This document shows positions 22,310-32,721 of a stretch of DNA of 64,000 bases, piece by piece. The stretch comes from Cristatella mucedo (taxonomy: Eukaryota; Bryozoa; Phylactolaemata; Cristatellidae). The number at the start of each line of letters is the position of its first letter. Position 1 is the first letter of the stretch. The stretch spans positions 490,001 to 554,000 of the forward strand of contig WPIO01000119.1 in NCBI GenBank assembly GCA_009760855.2. The letters run 5' to 3'. A program made the translations under genes and the position numbers. The notes beneath the pieces are model-generated. The model saw only the letters and a program-made list of their open reading frames with translations. It had not been told where the DNA came from and searched no databases.

Positions 22310-22660
22310 TCTACATCCATTCATTCTTGGACTTCAGCCTACCTAGTTAAACTCTTCCCAACCAGACTATGCATCGTACCAGCTAGCCTAGGTGCTCAAA
22401 TCGTTTGTCCATGGCTCGAAACGATTTCAAATCCTTCTGAGAACGTGCCTTTAGTTCACATACCCCCAAAGCCTGGAATTCATGCCTGGCTGACATGAAA
22501 TCCATCACCTCATTGGCATTTTAAATGAATCTGAAAAACATTGTTGCTGGGTAATTTTGATTTGTCCTTTTTGTGCTAATGCTTGCTGACTGTATGTTAC
22601 CACTAACCAATTTTTACACTGCAAGTTACTGCTAACCATAGGCTCATGCTTCCTTTACAG
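22310..22660 (+). mobile_element. highly diverged LINE-A C-terminal fragment
   Basis: Recognisable blocks: TTGGACTTCAGCCTACCTAG, CCAGACTATGCATCGTACCA, CCCAAAGCCTGGAATTCATG and the post-stop region. No open frame remains. Confidence 0.55.
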
Positions 22661-22661
22661 C

Positions 22662-22780
22662 ATATGTAGTTCGTGTGTTCCAAAAGTATGGAAATCACCC
22701 CGAACTGACAGAATGACATTTCCTGACTTGACGTCATTTAAAAAGAAGCTATTAACTTACCTTACACTTACAGATTCTAA
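22662..22780 (+). mobile_element. second diverged LINE-A C-terminal fragment
   Basis: GTTCGTGTGTTCCAAAAGTA, GACATTTCCTGACTTGACGT and CATTTAAAAAGAAGC repeat part of the preceding fragment, so this is a separate insertion or duplication rather than a continuation. Confidence 0.45.
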
Positions 22781-22789
22781 TCGTTCCAT

Positions 22790-24220
22790 GAGTGTTTCTG
22801 TTTGTGTGTGCAGGCCGATGTTGTGCTTTTCATGTCTTTGCAATTGAAAGACCTCCATGCTGCCTCTTGCAAAATGCCTTCGAAGAGAATTACCTCTCAT
22901 GGAGTACTACTCACCTTCAATTAGTTGTATCATTAATACAGATGGAACGTGAGGTTGCTGATGGTGTTTAATACAAGGCTACCATTGGGAGTAAAATGTG
23001 ATCTGTATCTTAAATGGCAAGTCGGCTAATAGTTGCAGCAAGATCTTTAATAATAAGAAAACTCTTCACTTAAGTTATGATGTATTCTACTTTATGTCTA
23101 CACTATTTTTATAAGACAGCTTTCCTGCCTTCAGCTTTATCCTATTGCTGAAGTTTGGAGTATGTACAATATAGGCCCTCCTGACTCAGCCAAGCTTCCA
23201 TCTATCCGTCGCTCGAAAGATGGCACACTTCCATCACGCGGCAAAATAGTGAAGCATTGTCTTCCGTGACCATACTACGACTGATTCTACTGTAACTTAG
23301 TGAAGCAAATTCATAGGTAGTGAGCTTTTGTGAAGCAGTAATACGGATTAGCCATGATTGCTTTGCTTCATTTGATCAGTTTCTGGACGGAAGGTGAAAC
23401 GAATAACCTGCTGCCGAACGACATTTCAGATCACATAGTCTTTTTATAAGTATATGACTGTAATTCCCCTCGATTATGAGCTTTGAACTTGTCAGCTTTG
23501 CCTCGATTTAGAGCTATATGCTTTGCCTCTAAGTTGGGACGCTTATGAGATGGCCGAAATAAGCTGAGGCTTATGGGCATCATTATCTATGATAGCGACT
23601 ATTGTGACTTATGACCTGGCTGCTATGGAAGGCTTGTGCCTGACCACAGTCGTGGTTTTGTAGGACAGAGAGTCTAGAGCTGAGTTTGAGTTGCTGCAAG
23701 CCGGTTAGTGAGTCAACAGGAATTCACCTGGGCGTATCAGCTGTAGAATACACGCTATTGCTGAGCTTTTACTCATACGGTGTTATTGCTAGCACTGAAT
23801 GCCGAATACTGAGAGCAGTTTTTGTAGTTGGCTTGTTGCTAGCTTTAGGTCTTGGCACATTGCAGACGTCGTGCTGCTACCCGAACTAGTGAGGGTTGCT
23901 AGCATCATGCAAAGCCAAGAAGGTATGACGTTTTCTAAAGACATGCATAAGCATACTGAGTTACAGCACACAAGTTTGTATGCATGAAAGAAGGTGGCCT
24001 TATTCTAGAATCGAATTTAACAGACAGCTGGGGTTCTCACCGTGAAAACTTGAAGGTTGGCTGATTCAAAAGCCTCTTTGACATGTAACGATAGCAGCTA
24101 CCACTAAGTTGTAACAGTAAGCAGACCAATCACCGAGCTCTGACCTACCCAGTACTAGTGGTTCCTATGATATATTTGTCTGTTTACATACACGCTCTGG
24201 AGTCTCTATCTGAATAAATA
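22790..24220. other. anonymous sequence
   Basis: No supported gene. Antiparallel short frames at 23.7-24.0 kb overlap one another and carry no motif. Confidence 0.35.
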
Positions 24221-24224
24221 AAAA

Positions 24225-24372
24225 TAAATATCATTCATTTATATAGTGCCCCAAGAGAACTTAATCTCCATTCAGGCACTTCACATATGCCTCGGGGCTC
24301 GAGCCCATGACCTCAGCCACACCTTGGTCTGGGTGAGCACCTTAATCGCTAGACCAAACCAGCTCGGCGAGA
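24225..24372 (-). mobile_element. SINE1 (tRNA head, LINE-A-like tail)
   Basis: Reverse complement: GAGCTGGTTTGGTCTAGCGA TTAAGGTGCT (A-box region), GGGCTCGAGCCC (B-box-like), GAGGCATATGTGAAGTGCC, then GAGATTAAGTTCTCTTGGGG and CACTATATAAATGA, an end closely related to the LINE-A hairpin and tail. Confidence 0.75.
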
Positions 24373-24639
24373 TTTGACAAGAACCTGGCAGCACAGTGCC
24401 AGTGATACCCGGGCGAGATAAGAGGCTAGAGGCGTTTAAGGACTACTTGCTACAGTAGGCTCAACTTGATTTACCACTGCAAGCATATCAGAGAGCTGCA
24501 AATGCTATTGTCGGTCCTACACACATATACTGCTGAATAAGCAGATCTTCATCTAGCTGTTACACTGATCACACAGCTCACTTACACCAGTGCAAGGACG
24601 ATCAGAAGTGCACATATTTGCCCCGATGCCTTGAACTGG

Positions 24640-25262
24640 AGAGAACCTCCGAAGCTAGGCTTGTCTGTCGTGAGCAACGCAGTTGCCACATCACACCACT
24701 TCTAGCCTACCTGTACTGGCTACCAGTCAAGCAACGGATTGACATCAATATTTTGTCGCTCACTTTTAGGTCACTTCATTCTTTGGCTCCAGCCTATCTC
24801 TCAGCTCTACTCCCCACCAGGCTAAGCATCGTACCACCCGCTTTTCGGAATCCAACAGTCTACCAATACCTCGTACAAACCTCAAATCCTTTAGAGACCG
24901 TGCATTTAGTTCGTACGATCCCAAAGCCTGGAACTCCCTCCCGAGATGCGTCAGAATATCTCCTGATTTGACAATATTTAAAAAGAACTTAAAAACACAC
25001 CTATTTAGGACAGCATTTAGTGGGCCCTTGTGATTCGTCTTTCATGTGCTAATGCATGCTGACACTGTGCATGCTGCCACTAACCACACTTGCATGCTGA
25101 TCCTGTGCATGTCACCCCTAACTATGATATTCATGTTGTTTATCAAACATGATATTACTCACCATTCAGTCGCGTTTTTCTTTACAGCAAATGTAAAGTG
25201 CATAGAACGAGATTGAGTTCTCTGAGGGCGCTTTATCAAGTGGATTGTTATTATTAGTCTTA
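24640..25262 (+). mobile_element. LINE-A 3' fragment
   Basis: 5' truncated at the SEARLVCREQRSCHITPLLA block. Open frame 24618-24971 covers LYWLPVKQRIDI and SLHSLAPAYLSALL, then shifts frame inside the C-terminal tail. UTR, double hairpin and ATT-rich tail follow. Confidence 0.88.
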
Positions 25263-25740
25263 TTATCAACCTAAAACAAAAAAGTTATGTCAAAGCTGAC
25301 AAAACTGATCCATAGCAGCCACAATTCACACTAATAGCATCACACTCGTACTTAACTACAACCATGCACTGTTGTCACACACAGGCACACAAACACAGGC
25401 ACACAGACGTGAACACCTGTCCATCCAGGTCCAAGGATGGGCACCAAGGAAGCACTTTAAGTAACATTTTGCATTCTGATTTAACGAGGCCTGACCAGAG
25501 TGATATAGCATAGGCGTTCCTGATATTCAGCCAGGAGGGTCTTGCCCTCTCTCCGAACAGAAGGAGCCCTCTGTACGGCTACGTTAAAATATGGATAATG
25601 AGTGGCTTTGAAGAACGCCGTTCCTTCATGGCTTTGCATGATATACATATTAGAACATTATCGATCTAGAAATTCGTTCGGAAGCAGGTCATTCGTTACA
25701 CATTCCGTTAAAAAAATATAGTAAATTTGGAGTAACTCGC
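25263..25740. other. anonymous sequence
   Basis: Contains a short CA-rich run (ACACACAGGCACACAAACAC near 25378). No gene. Confidence 0.35.
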
Positions 25741-25744
25741 TTAT

Positions 25745-25925
25745 TGGTGAGCCGTGAGGGCACACTATGTTAGGCGGTTGCTTTTGACGACCTCGGTCTG
25801 AACGTCGTGGGTTCGAATCCTGTGGCGAACGGTCCCTTATTTCTACTGCAAGAGGTGATGATGACCATCAGGGCTCTTCTGTTGCTATACAAAATAGGCT
25901 GTTGAATCAGCCAGTAGTTTTTTTA
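25745..25925 (+). mobile_element. SINE2 copy
   Basis: GTTAGGCGGTTGC..GACCTCGG, a perfect B box in GGGTTCGAATCCTGTGG, a GTGATGATGACC body, CTATACAAAATAGGCTGTTG and a T-rich end, matching the SINE2 at 6.63 kb. Confidence 0.75.
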
Positions 25926-27117
25926 ATTCGTGAGAAAATCGGATTAATTAGTTCATGAATATGAGTGAGTGTCGGACCCAAACGTTTAGCCTGTAGTTGC
26001 TGTTTTCATATAGACTAAACATTGCTCGAATTGTACACTCTACAAACGAGCAAGATGCTGATGAACACTAGTAACAGCATTATGTTTTTATTTTGCTCTT
26101 ACAAGCCAGGTATGAACTGAATAAAGCCAGGACGTTTTTCATCTTAATGCAGCACGGCATTAAAATGCAATTAAGCTATTACAAGTTAACATGATGGTTT
26201 GTAGCACTGACATGTTAATAATCTGCTCATGTGAACTTATCTGCAAATGTTGCTCACACTAAATACAATTGTAAAACTCCTGATAAGAAGGAAAATGAGT
26301 AGCCATTTTTTCATAAAGCCCATGTATAAACCACCGAAATCACAACAGGTACATACTTCTTAACTGAAGTGGCCATTGCCAACAGCAGGCAGTTGTATCA
26401 ACATGCATGTCGGAGAGCACCAACTTTATCATATTCGTTGCACTGGTATAACATTCGCACCTGGCCTTCCATAGTGTTACGGGCACCACAAAAAATTAAA
26501 CTCTATCGGCTGCAGAGAAGGGGGGGGGGTTAAATCTAACATTTCCTCCGTGGGAATAAGATGCATGTGTCTGCATCTACTCAAACCTTTTATTTGTTAC
26601 CACCTCCTTTCTTCTCTATATGTATAGAAGAAAAGTGGTCACCCCCTTATCAATCTCTGCATCATATGCGACTTTTATCCCAACTTTTCAAACCTTTGTA
26701 GATCGCTATAGATGATTAAAGCTTATTAAGGTGCATTCTTGTGACTTTTATACAGCTTCACATCCAGGGTAAGTTGGTGCCGCGTAAATTCCATTAGTCG
26801 GCTAATAATTTACATCGGAATGAAATTTTAAATGCGAGTTAATGCATTAATGCATACAGTAATGTGTGTGAAATTGGCTATACTGAAAGTATCTTATCAA
26901 AAGTCCGAAATCAAAAATGTTAAAGAAAAGTGTCAAACAAGCATTTCTGAACTCACATTTAAAATTTCATTCCGATGCATGAATTATTAGTGTGACATTC
27001 CTAAATAGTGCAGCTGATTGTTCTGTTAAACAAAGCCACGTATCATCCCAGCTCCCGAGTGAGAATATCGAAATTGCAACACTTACCTTCAGGAGGTTAA
27101 CTAACTAACAAAGTAGT
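25926..27117. other. anonymous AT-rich sequence with a small inverted repeat
   Basis: No gene. A run of nine or more G lies at 26521-26529. Inverted arms of ~42 bp at about 26795-26838 and 26950-26998 share CATCGGAATGAAATTTTAAA and flank ~110 bp; this could be a decayed MITE-like element. Confidence 0.4.
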
Positions 27118-27250
27118 TTTTGGCCTAGTGGTTAAGGCACTTGCCGCGACCAAGGTCTGACCCCTTGCCCTGTGGCATATGTGAAACACCTGCATAGAGA
27201 TTAAATTCTCGTAGGACTATACAAATGATTTATATACTATATTATATTAT
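27118..27250 (+). mobile_element. SINE1 copy
   Basis: GGCCTAGTGGTTAAGGCAC head, GGCATATGTGAAACACCTG, then AGAGATTAAATTCTCGTAGG and CTATACAAATGATTTATA: tRNA-like head and LINE-A-like 3' end. Confidence 0.7.
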
Positions 27251-27255
27251 TACTT

Positions 27256-27730
27256 GAGTAGTTCATGAAGAACCTTAGCTTGACCTCTCATAACATGTTA
27301 TTGACTAATTTAGCAAAATTTCAGATAACATTCGATCCTATGACTGGCAGCACATAAATAATAAGCAGTAAGTTACTTCTATTTGATGATGTACCTCCAT
27401 TGGAACCATGTGGCAAACTCGTAGTAACCCTTCACACTTATAGCTTGGCAGAATTAGCCGTTTTCATGCACCACCTGGTCGCAGCTGCCACAGTAAACAC
27501 AAAGGCAGGCTGATGTTATTGAGGAAAAATAGCAAAAAAGTGTGCTGATTTTTATAAACTCTCGAATCATTGGGATTCACAGAGCAGACGAAAGGTTTTA
27601 AGAAACTGAGAGTTGCTACTTCCGGTTGTATACTGCGGCAAATTTTAGCACCCCCCTGCTCTGAGTCTCCGTTGGTTCTGAATGCATGCTAGAGTCAGCT
27701 AACTTACTTCGTTGACTAAGAATTCTTTAT
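27256..27730. other. anonymous sequence
   Basis: No supported features. Confidence 0.35.
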
Positions 27731-27734
27731 GCAC

Positions 27735-27965
27735 GTGTTGAGCTGCTACATTCATGCTACTCACTACCTCAACTGCTCTACTGATTCAGAGTTAAGCTTC
27801 TCGCTTTCTCTTAGTTGCCTGGGATAAATATTTGGGCTACCGAATTCTTACTGAAAGCTGTTAGGCTGTGGGTGCGCTGTGAAACAACGCTCCTGCACAA
27901 CGCCCACATAGTCTTTGGGGGCTTTATGGAGTTACAGACGGAGATTATATTACACTACATACCGG
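27735..27965 (+). mobile_element. LINE-B 3' end, diverged
   Basis: GAGCTGCTACATTCATGCTA, CTCACTACCTCAACTGCTC, AAAGCTGTTAGGCTGTGGG and ACAGACGGAGATTATATTAC reproduce the LINE-B UTR and end. No coding frame remains. Confidence 0.7.
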
Positions 27966-28076
27966 TTGTCATCAAACGGTCAGCAATTGCAAACGACTGT
28001 GCAAAACACAAAGCAAGAGCACGCAATACACACTTAATGCGGCACTTCTGACACCAATGTTAAACCAACGTTAAGC

Positions 28077-28178
28077 AATTCTGCAACGAACGCGAACGTG
28101 CGTTAGAGCGCTCTATATCAGGATTCTCGCCTCCTGACATAGAGCGCTCTAACGCACGTTCGCGTTCGTTGCAGAATT
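28077..28178. repeat. near-perfect 47-bp palindrome with 8-nt loop
   Basis: Arms 28077-28123 and 28132-28178 are complementary at every position except one A/C mismatch (28117/28138). The loop is TTCTCGCC. The arms are GC- and CpG-rich (CGAACGCGAACGTGCG; TAGAGCGCTCTA), unlike the flanks. It lies ~0.2-0.3 kb upstream of the first LINE-A 5' coding motifs. Confidence 0.95.
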
Positions 28179-28289
28179 CTTCCAAAAACCAAAGTTCTTG
28201 TGAACATTGTATAGGGAAACGATACAGCTAAGACCTGTTTAAATTTAATCTGATTGTTATTTGACCGTAGCGCGTAAGACATTACGTGA

Positions 28290-30445
28290 CTATGGATATA
28301 TAAACGCCTATCGCTTTGGGCTGCTGGGTCTCCCATGCCAGCGTCTGCCTTAGCTATGCCGGCGGCTGCCTTAGCTTCGCCGGCGGCTAGTAACCTGCAT
28401 GTTAGTTATGATCGTCAGCGGCTGTTATCACTTCGTCATCGTAGATAAAATGCATTCCTAGATATTAATGTTGTTGCTAAGATTCATGAACTATGCATTA
28501 ACAAAAGAAAAGCACCCCGTAGCCGCCGTGGTGGCCGGAACCGCCAGGCCAGACGCCGCTCGTTGGGCGGGATCTGCGAGCTGAGTACCAACTTGTTTAG
28601 TATTTCTAGCATTGTCTCGAACCGCTCAGCACGCTCCATCACATGCGTCACTTTAAATCTCTCTAACTTAGTGGTCATCAGGCCTGTTGCAGCTCCAACG
28701 GCCAGATTTAACGCTTGCCTTTAGAATCCTCGCTCGATGTGCAATAAACCTCTGGTTATAAGCGACCTTATTTCTGAACATGGTATCGACCTGCTTGCCC
28801 TAACTGAAACTTGGCTGAAATCGATAAACTTCCCGACAATTAAAGACGCTACCCTATCTGGTTTGCCGTTCTTTAACATCCCAAGATCAATCAAAACAGG
28901 AGGTGGAGTTGCTATTATCGTTCACTCTAAATTCAACTTTTAAGCCATTTTCAGTACCCTCGAGGCACTCTTTTGAATCAATTGTCTTGGTCTCATCCGA
29001 AAACAAGCTATCGATAGTGGCAATAGTCTATCACCACCAGGTACCCAATCCTCCTTTATCTCAGATTTCTCCGATCTCATTTCGATTCTGTGTGCAAGAA
29101 ATCAATCCTTCCTCGTTATGGATGATTTCAACGTTCACTTTGATAACTGATCTGACGCTTTCAGCACCGAATTTCGTGCATTGACTGACTCATTGTCTCT
29201 TGTGGCTCATGTGCATGGCCCTACTCACATCAAGGGTCGCGCACTCGACCAGATTTTCTCATACCACTGCACTTTGTCATCACCAATTATTACCAAATCC
29301 AGCTTATCTGACAACATATAGATCTCATTCAATCTACAGTGTGTGCAAAATCTAGGCTATCACTTCTATGTGGATGACACACAGTTGTACCTTTGCTTTG
29401 ATCTCTCCCAGCCTTCGAGCACCTCAAATTCACTGAACTCCCTTGCTGCATGTATTGATGACATCCACACTTGAATGTCAGCAAATTTTCTAGAAATAAA
29501 CGATCATAAAACTAACTAACCAGTCATAGGTAAACCCAGTGTGATTCAGAAATTGGAAAGGCTGACGCTCAAAATAGGCTCTGCCAGCTGATCTCCTGTT
29601 GAATCAGTTAGAAATCTAGGCGTCACGTTCCAAAGTGACCTCTCGTTAGACGACCATGTCAGCTCTACAGTCAGATCTGCCTATTTTCAGCTTCTTAACA
29701 TTGCTAGAATTCGGGCTTGTTTAGATAAGGATACCACGTCCAAGTTGGTCCATGCATTCGTGACATCCGGTCTTGACTTCTGCAACTGATTGCTTATTAG
29801 CCTACCGGCTTGTGCAATCAGGCGATTGCAGCTGGTGCAAAACTCCTCAGCTAGGCTTGTCTTTCGTGAGCATCGCTGTTACCACATTACGCCACTTCTG
29901 GCCGACCTGCACTGGCTACCAGTCAAGCAGCGGATTGACCTCAAGGTTGTGTCGTTCACTTTAAGGTCTCTTCATTCTTTGGCTCCAGCCTATCTCTCAG
30001 ATCTACTCACCCACCAGGCCAAGCATCGTACCACCAGCTTTTCGGAATCCAACAGCTTACCAATACTTCGTACAAACCTCAAATCCTTTGGAGAACGTGC
30101 ATTTAGTTCGTATGCTCCCAAAGCCTGGAACTCTCTCCCGACCTGCGTCAGAACATCCCCTGACCTGACCACATTTAAAAAGAACTTAAAAACACACCTA
30201 TATAGGACAGCATTTAGCGGGTCCCTGTGATTCGTCCTTCATGGGCTTATGCGTCCTGACACTGTGTATGCTGCGCCTGACCACAATTAAAAGTCATCCC
30301 TAACAATGTTATTTATTTTTCTTGTTTCTCAAGCATGATAATACTCACTATTCAGTCGCATTTCCCTTTGCACAAATGTAAAGTGCCTGCAGAGAGATTG
30401 AGTTCTCTGGGGGTGCTTTATCAAGTGCATCATTATAATTATTAT
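28290..30445 (+). mobile_element. LINE-A copy retaining 5' ORF and endonuclease motifs
   Basis: The most 5'-extended LINE-A here. From ~28395 translation gives SYDRQRLLSLRHRR, VVAKIHELCINKRKAPRSRR, GGICELSTN, then FNACL and CNKPLVISDLISEHGIDLLA followed by LTETWL (AP-endonuclease core, ~28735-28815) and GGGVAIIVH. Further on are LVMDDFNVHFD (GDFN-like strand), GPTHIKGRALDQIF and SLSDN in the position of the catalytic SDH. At ~29325 the sequence jumps to YHFYVDDTQLYLCFD, so most of RT is deleted; the post-RT domain, C-terminal tail, UTR, hairpin and ATT-rich tail then follow. Several frameshifts. The 5' limit is uncertain. Confidence 0.88.
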
Positions 30446-30830
30446 TATTGCTATGCATTGGTAGTTTTAAGACTTTTATGGATCTTCTTTTAGTAAGTGG
30501 TCGTATATGTGTGATTGTGAGACCGTGTGGGTTTTTAGGCGTAATCTTTTGCTGCCTCGAGGCGTACGAGGGTTCAACATATTTTTTGTCAAAATGCATT
30601 GCTGATTTTTATTAAGGTATTTTCAATTGTTATAGTCTTTAAACGGACCTCTTAGTTAATGCTCATTTACGCGTACTGTTAATTTGCTCGTACTTTGTTT
30701 ATATTCTCTCCTTTGCCAGAGTGAGCTGGCTATAACATCAGTTACCCTTCAAAAAACTTGTGCAACCGCAATCCAAATATCTGAAAATTGTTTAGCAGGT
30801 TCCCCAACATTTGAGAAACAGTAGGTCATT
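30446..30830. other. anonymous sequence
   Basis: AT-rich stretch between LINE-A and the GC-rich island; no features recognised. Confidence 0.35.
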
Positions 30831-30833
30831 TGC

Positions 30834-31319
30834 ATGGAAAGTTTGGAATTTTTGGACGAGTCCGATCGTGCTAGGATCACGTGCTTTTTTGTCGAGCCGC
30901 TAGCCGTTGGCTGTCCGTCCGTGCGGGAGAGAAAGAGTTGGCCTCCTTTCTTCTGCAGCCGTTCAGCTCTCGGCTGCGTGGTTGGTCCTCGCAGCCCCGT
31001 AGTCGGGGTTCAGTTCTACCACGAGAGGCCGCACCCGTCGATGCCAGTGCTGCCGTCTGGTCCGGTGAATCGACGTCTGAGCGTGCGTCAGCACACTCGC
31101 TTCAGAGTTAACCCTGACCTGTTCACCGACGAGCGTCGGCGGCTGTTGGACAGCGAGGAGCCCCGAGGGCCTCTGCCGCCGCCGGCGTACGGCTCCGTCG
31201 TCGTCGACCGGCTGCTTCGGTGGCAGCAGCAGCAGCGACCGGAATTCCTGAATGACGGCCTCAGGCCTCACACTCCTCAGGCATACGGGGCAGCCGCGTA
31301 TAGAGGGCGGCGGTTCTGA
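30834..31319 (+). CDS. unrecognised open frame in a CpG-rich island (possible first exon)
   Basis: 161 codons; a second in-frame ATG at 31041 would give ~92 residues starting MPVLPSGPVNRRLSVRQ and is the more natural start. Visible features: basic stretches, LFTDERRRLLDSEEP containing an acidic-dileucine-like ERRRLL, GPLPPPAYGS, and a QQQQ run. I recognise no family. The region (about 30.86-31.42 kb) is strongly GC- and CpG-rich in an otherwise AT-rich window and is not a LINE or LTR copy seen elsewhere here. A stop at 31317 is followed by ~25 codons open in another frame (DDEGRPMLLTAAAIRRAVLP), so a frameshift or splice is possible. The antiparallel frame at 30963-31358 is the alternative reading. 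Confidence 0.35.
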   Translation: MESLEFLDESDRARITCFFVEPLAVGCPSVRERKSWPPFFCSRSALGCVVGPRSPVVGVQFYHERPHPSMPVLPSGPVNRRLSVRQHTRFRVNPDLFTDERRRLLDSEEPRGPLPPPAYGSVVVDRLLRWQQQQRPEFLNDGLRPHTPQAYGAAAYRGRRF

Positions 31320-31419
31320 TGATGAGGGACGCCCCATGCTGCTGACGGCCGCAGCCATTCGTCGCGCGGTTCTCCCTAGCTCGGTGTGCTGATCCAGATA
31401 CCCACGGCTGTACAGCAGA

Positions 31420-32720
31420 GCTTTTGCTTTCGACTTAGTGTATTCTCAATCGCCCTGAGCTCCGAGCGTGTCGAACTGGGCAACGCTCCTCCGAAAAACT
31501 TGAGCCTAATTCCTGCTACTTGTGCACATTCTGGTTATTATTATTTTCGCATATTTTTTTAGCAATATAGTCATCCTTAAATAGCTTTTTGTTGCAGTCG
31601 ACTCTTGATATAAGTCCACTCTTCTTGCGAAGCAGAAAAGCGTGTTTATATTAGGAGTGAGCTTATATTAGGAGTAGGAAACGCGTGCCTTTGTACTAGC
31701 AGGCTCCTCGGTACAGTGACTTGATTTAACTGTTTTTAAATTTTCTAGCATGCGTATGCCAAATGTGACACTCGATGAGCAAAACAGCCCGATGTTTGCT
31801 GTTGACACTTGAATAAGCACACTGCTGCAGAGGTGAGAGCAGAGGGTTTATGGGGGTTTTTTCTGCACAAAAAGTTTACCAATGTCCTACAAAATCTGTG
31901 ACTGACGATCGTGGCACTATCGAGAGCACTTTTAGCTGACCTCCAGCTTCTGCGAGCTAGCTGGAGGATGCTGTACTTCATTGATGAAGTTGGCAGCTAG
32001 TTATCAATGGCAGAGCACCATGGACCAATTGTTACCGTGGCATATTAGGTAATTTGACTTAGATGTGACAGCCTGCATGTACAATATTCAAGCTCCATAG
32101 TCGCTCAGGGAGCACTAGCTACGGGAAACCAAGCTTCGAGATTCCGATAGATCTTGTTCTTGTTCTTTGTGGCAGATTATGCTTCCCGTCTAAGAACAGT
32201 TTGTCATGCATGGGTAGCTTATTTCAGCTTCACGCACGTTTACTTATGGACGGGATTTAGGTGCGGCTGCCTTCTAAAGTGTGCATTCAAATCGCAGCAA
32301 TTCGCACACCGTAGCGTGCACGTCTGTATTCCATTAAATCCTCACATCATTTTGAGGAAAGTTTATGAGCTTACCGTACCACAAGCAGACTTAGGTTCCA
32401 CCGGGCGGCTTTTGAAGGCAGAATCAACAGAAAACGAATAGCACCGCTCTGTGGGTATTTATTTGTTGGCATCGAATTCTGCACTAGTAGCCAAATCGCG
32501 AACAGAAAATCTGGGTAGATTTCTTTGTATAAAAGCTCGACGTTGTTAAGACAGGCTTGTGGTACACTGAATCGCTAGACATAAGGAAATATGAAAGTAA
32601 TACACCGCTCGCAATTTGTGCTAGCAAGCACTTACAGCTAATAGTATTTGCTACATTATTTAAAGTTAAAAACACGACTTTCCGTAATCGCTCACCAGGG
32701 ATTCGAATGGGTCCTACAAG
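31420..32720. other. anonymous sequence
   Basis: No gene supported. Near 31594 the motif CAGTCGACTCTTGATATAAG resembles a pogo/Tigger-type transposon end, followed by a short duplicated TTATATTAGGAGT, but no matching second end or TA duplication was seen. Confidence 0.35.
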
Positions 32721-32721
32721 T

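Noticed and set aside
30963-31358. 131-codon minus frame in the GC-rich island
   Set aside because: High GC lowers stop frequency on both strands; the plus frame has more protein-like composition. Not excluded, but not annotated separately.
31594-31680. pogo/Tigger-like end CAGTCGACTCTTGATATAAG
   Set aside because: No second end, no TA duplication and no transposase nearby; similarity rests on one short motif.
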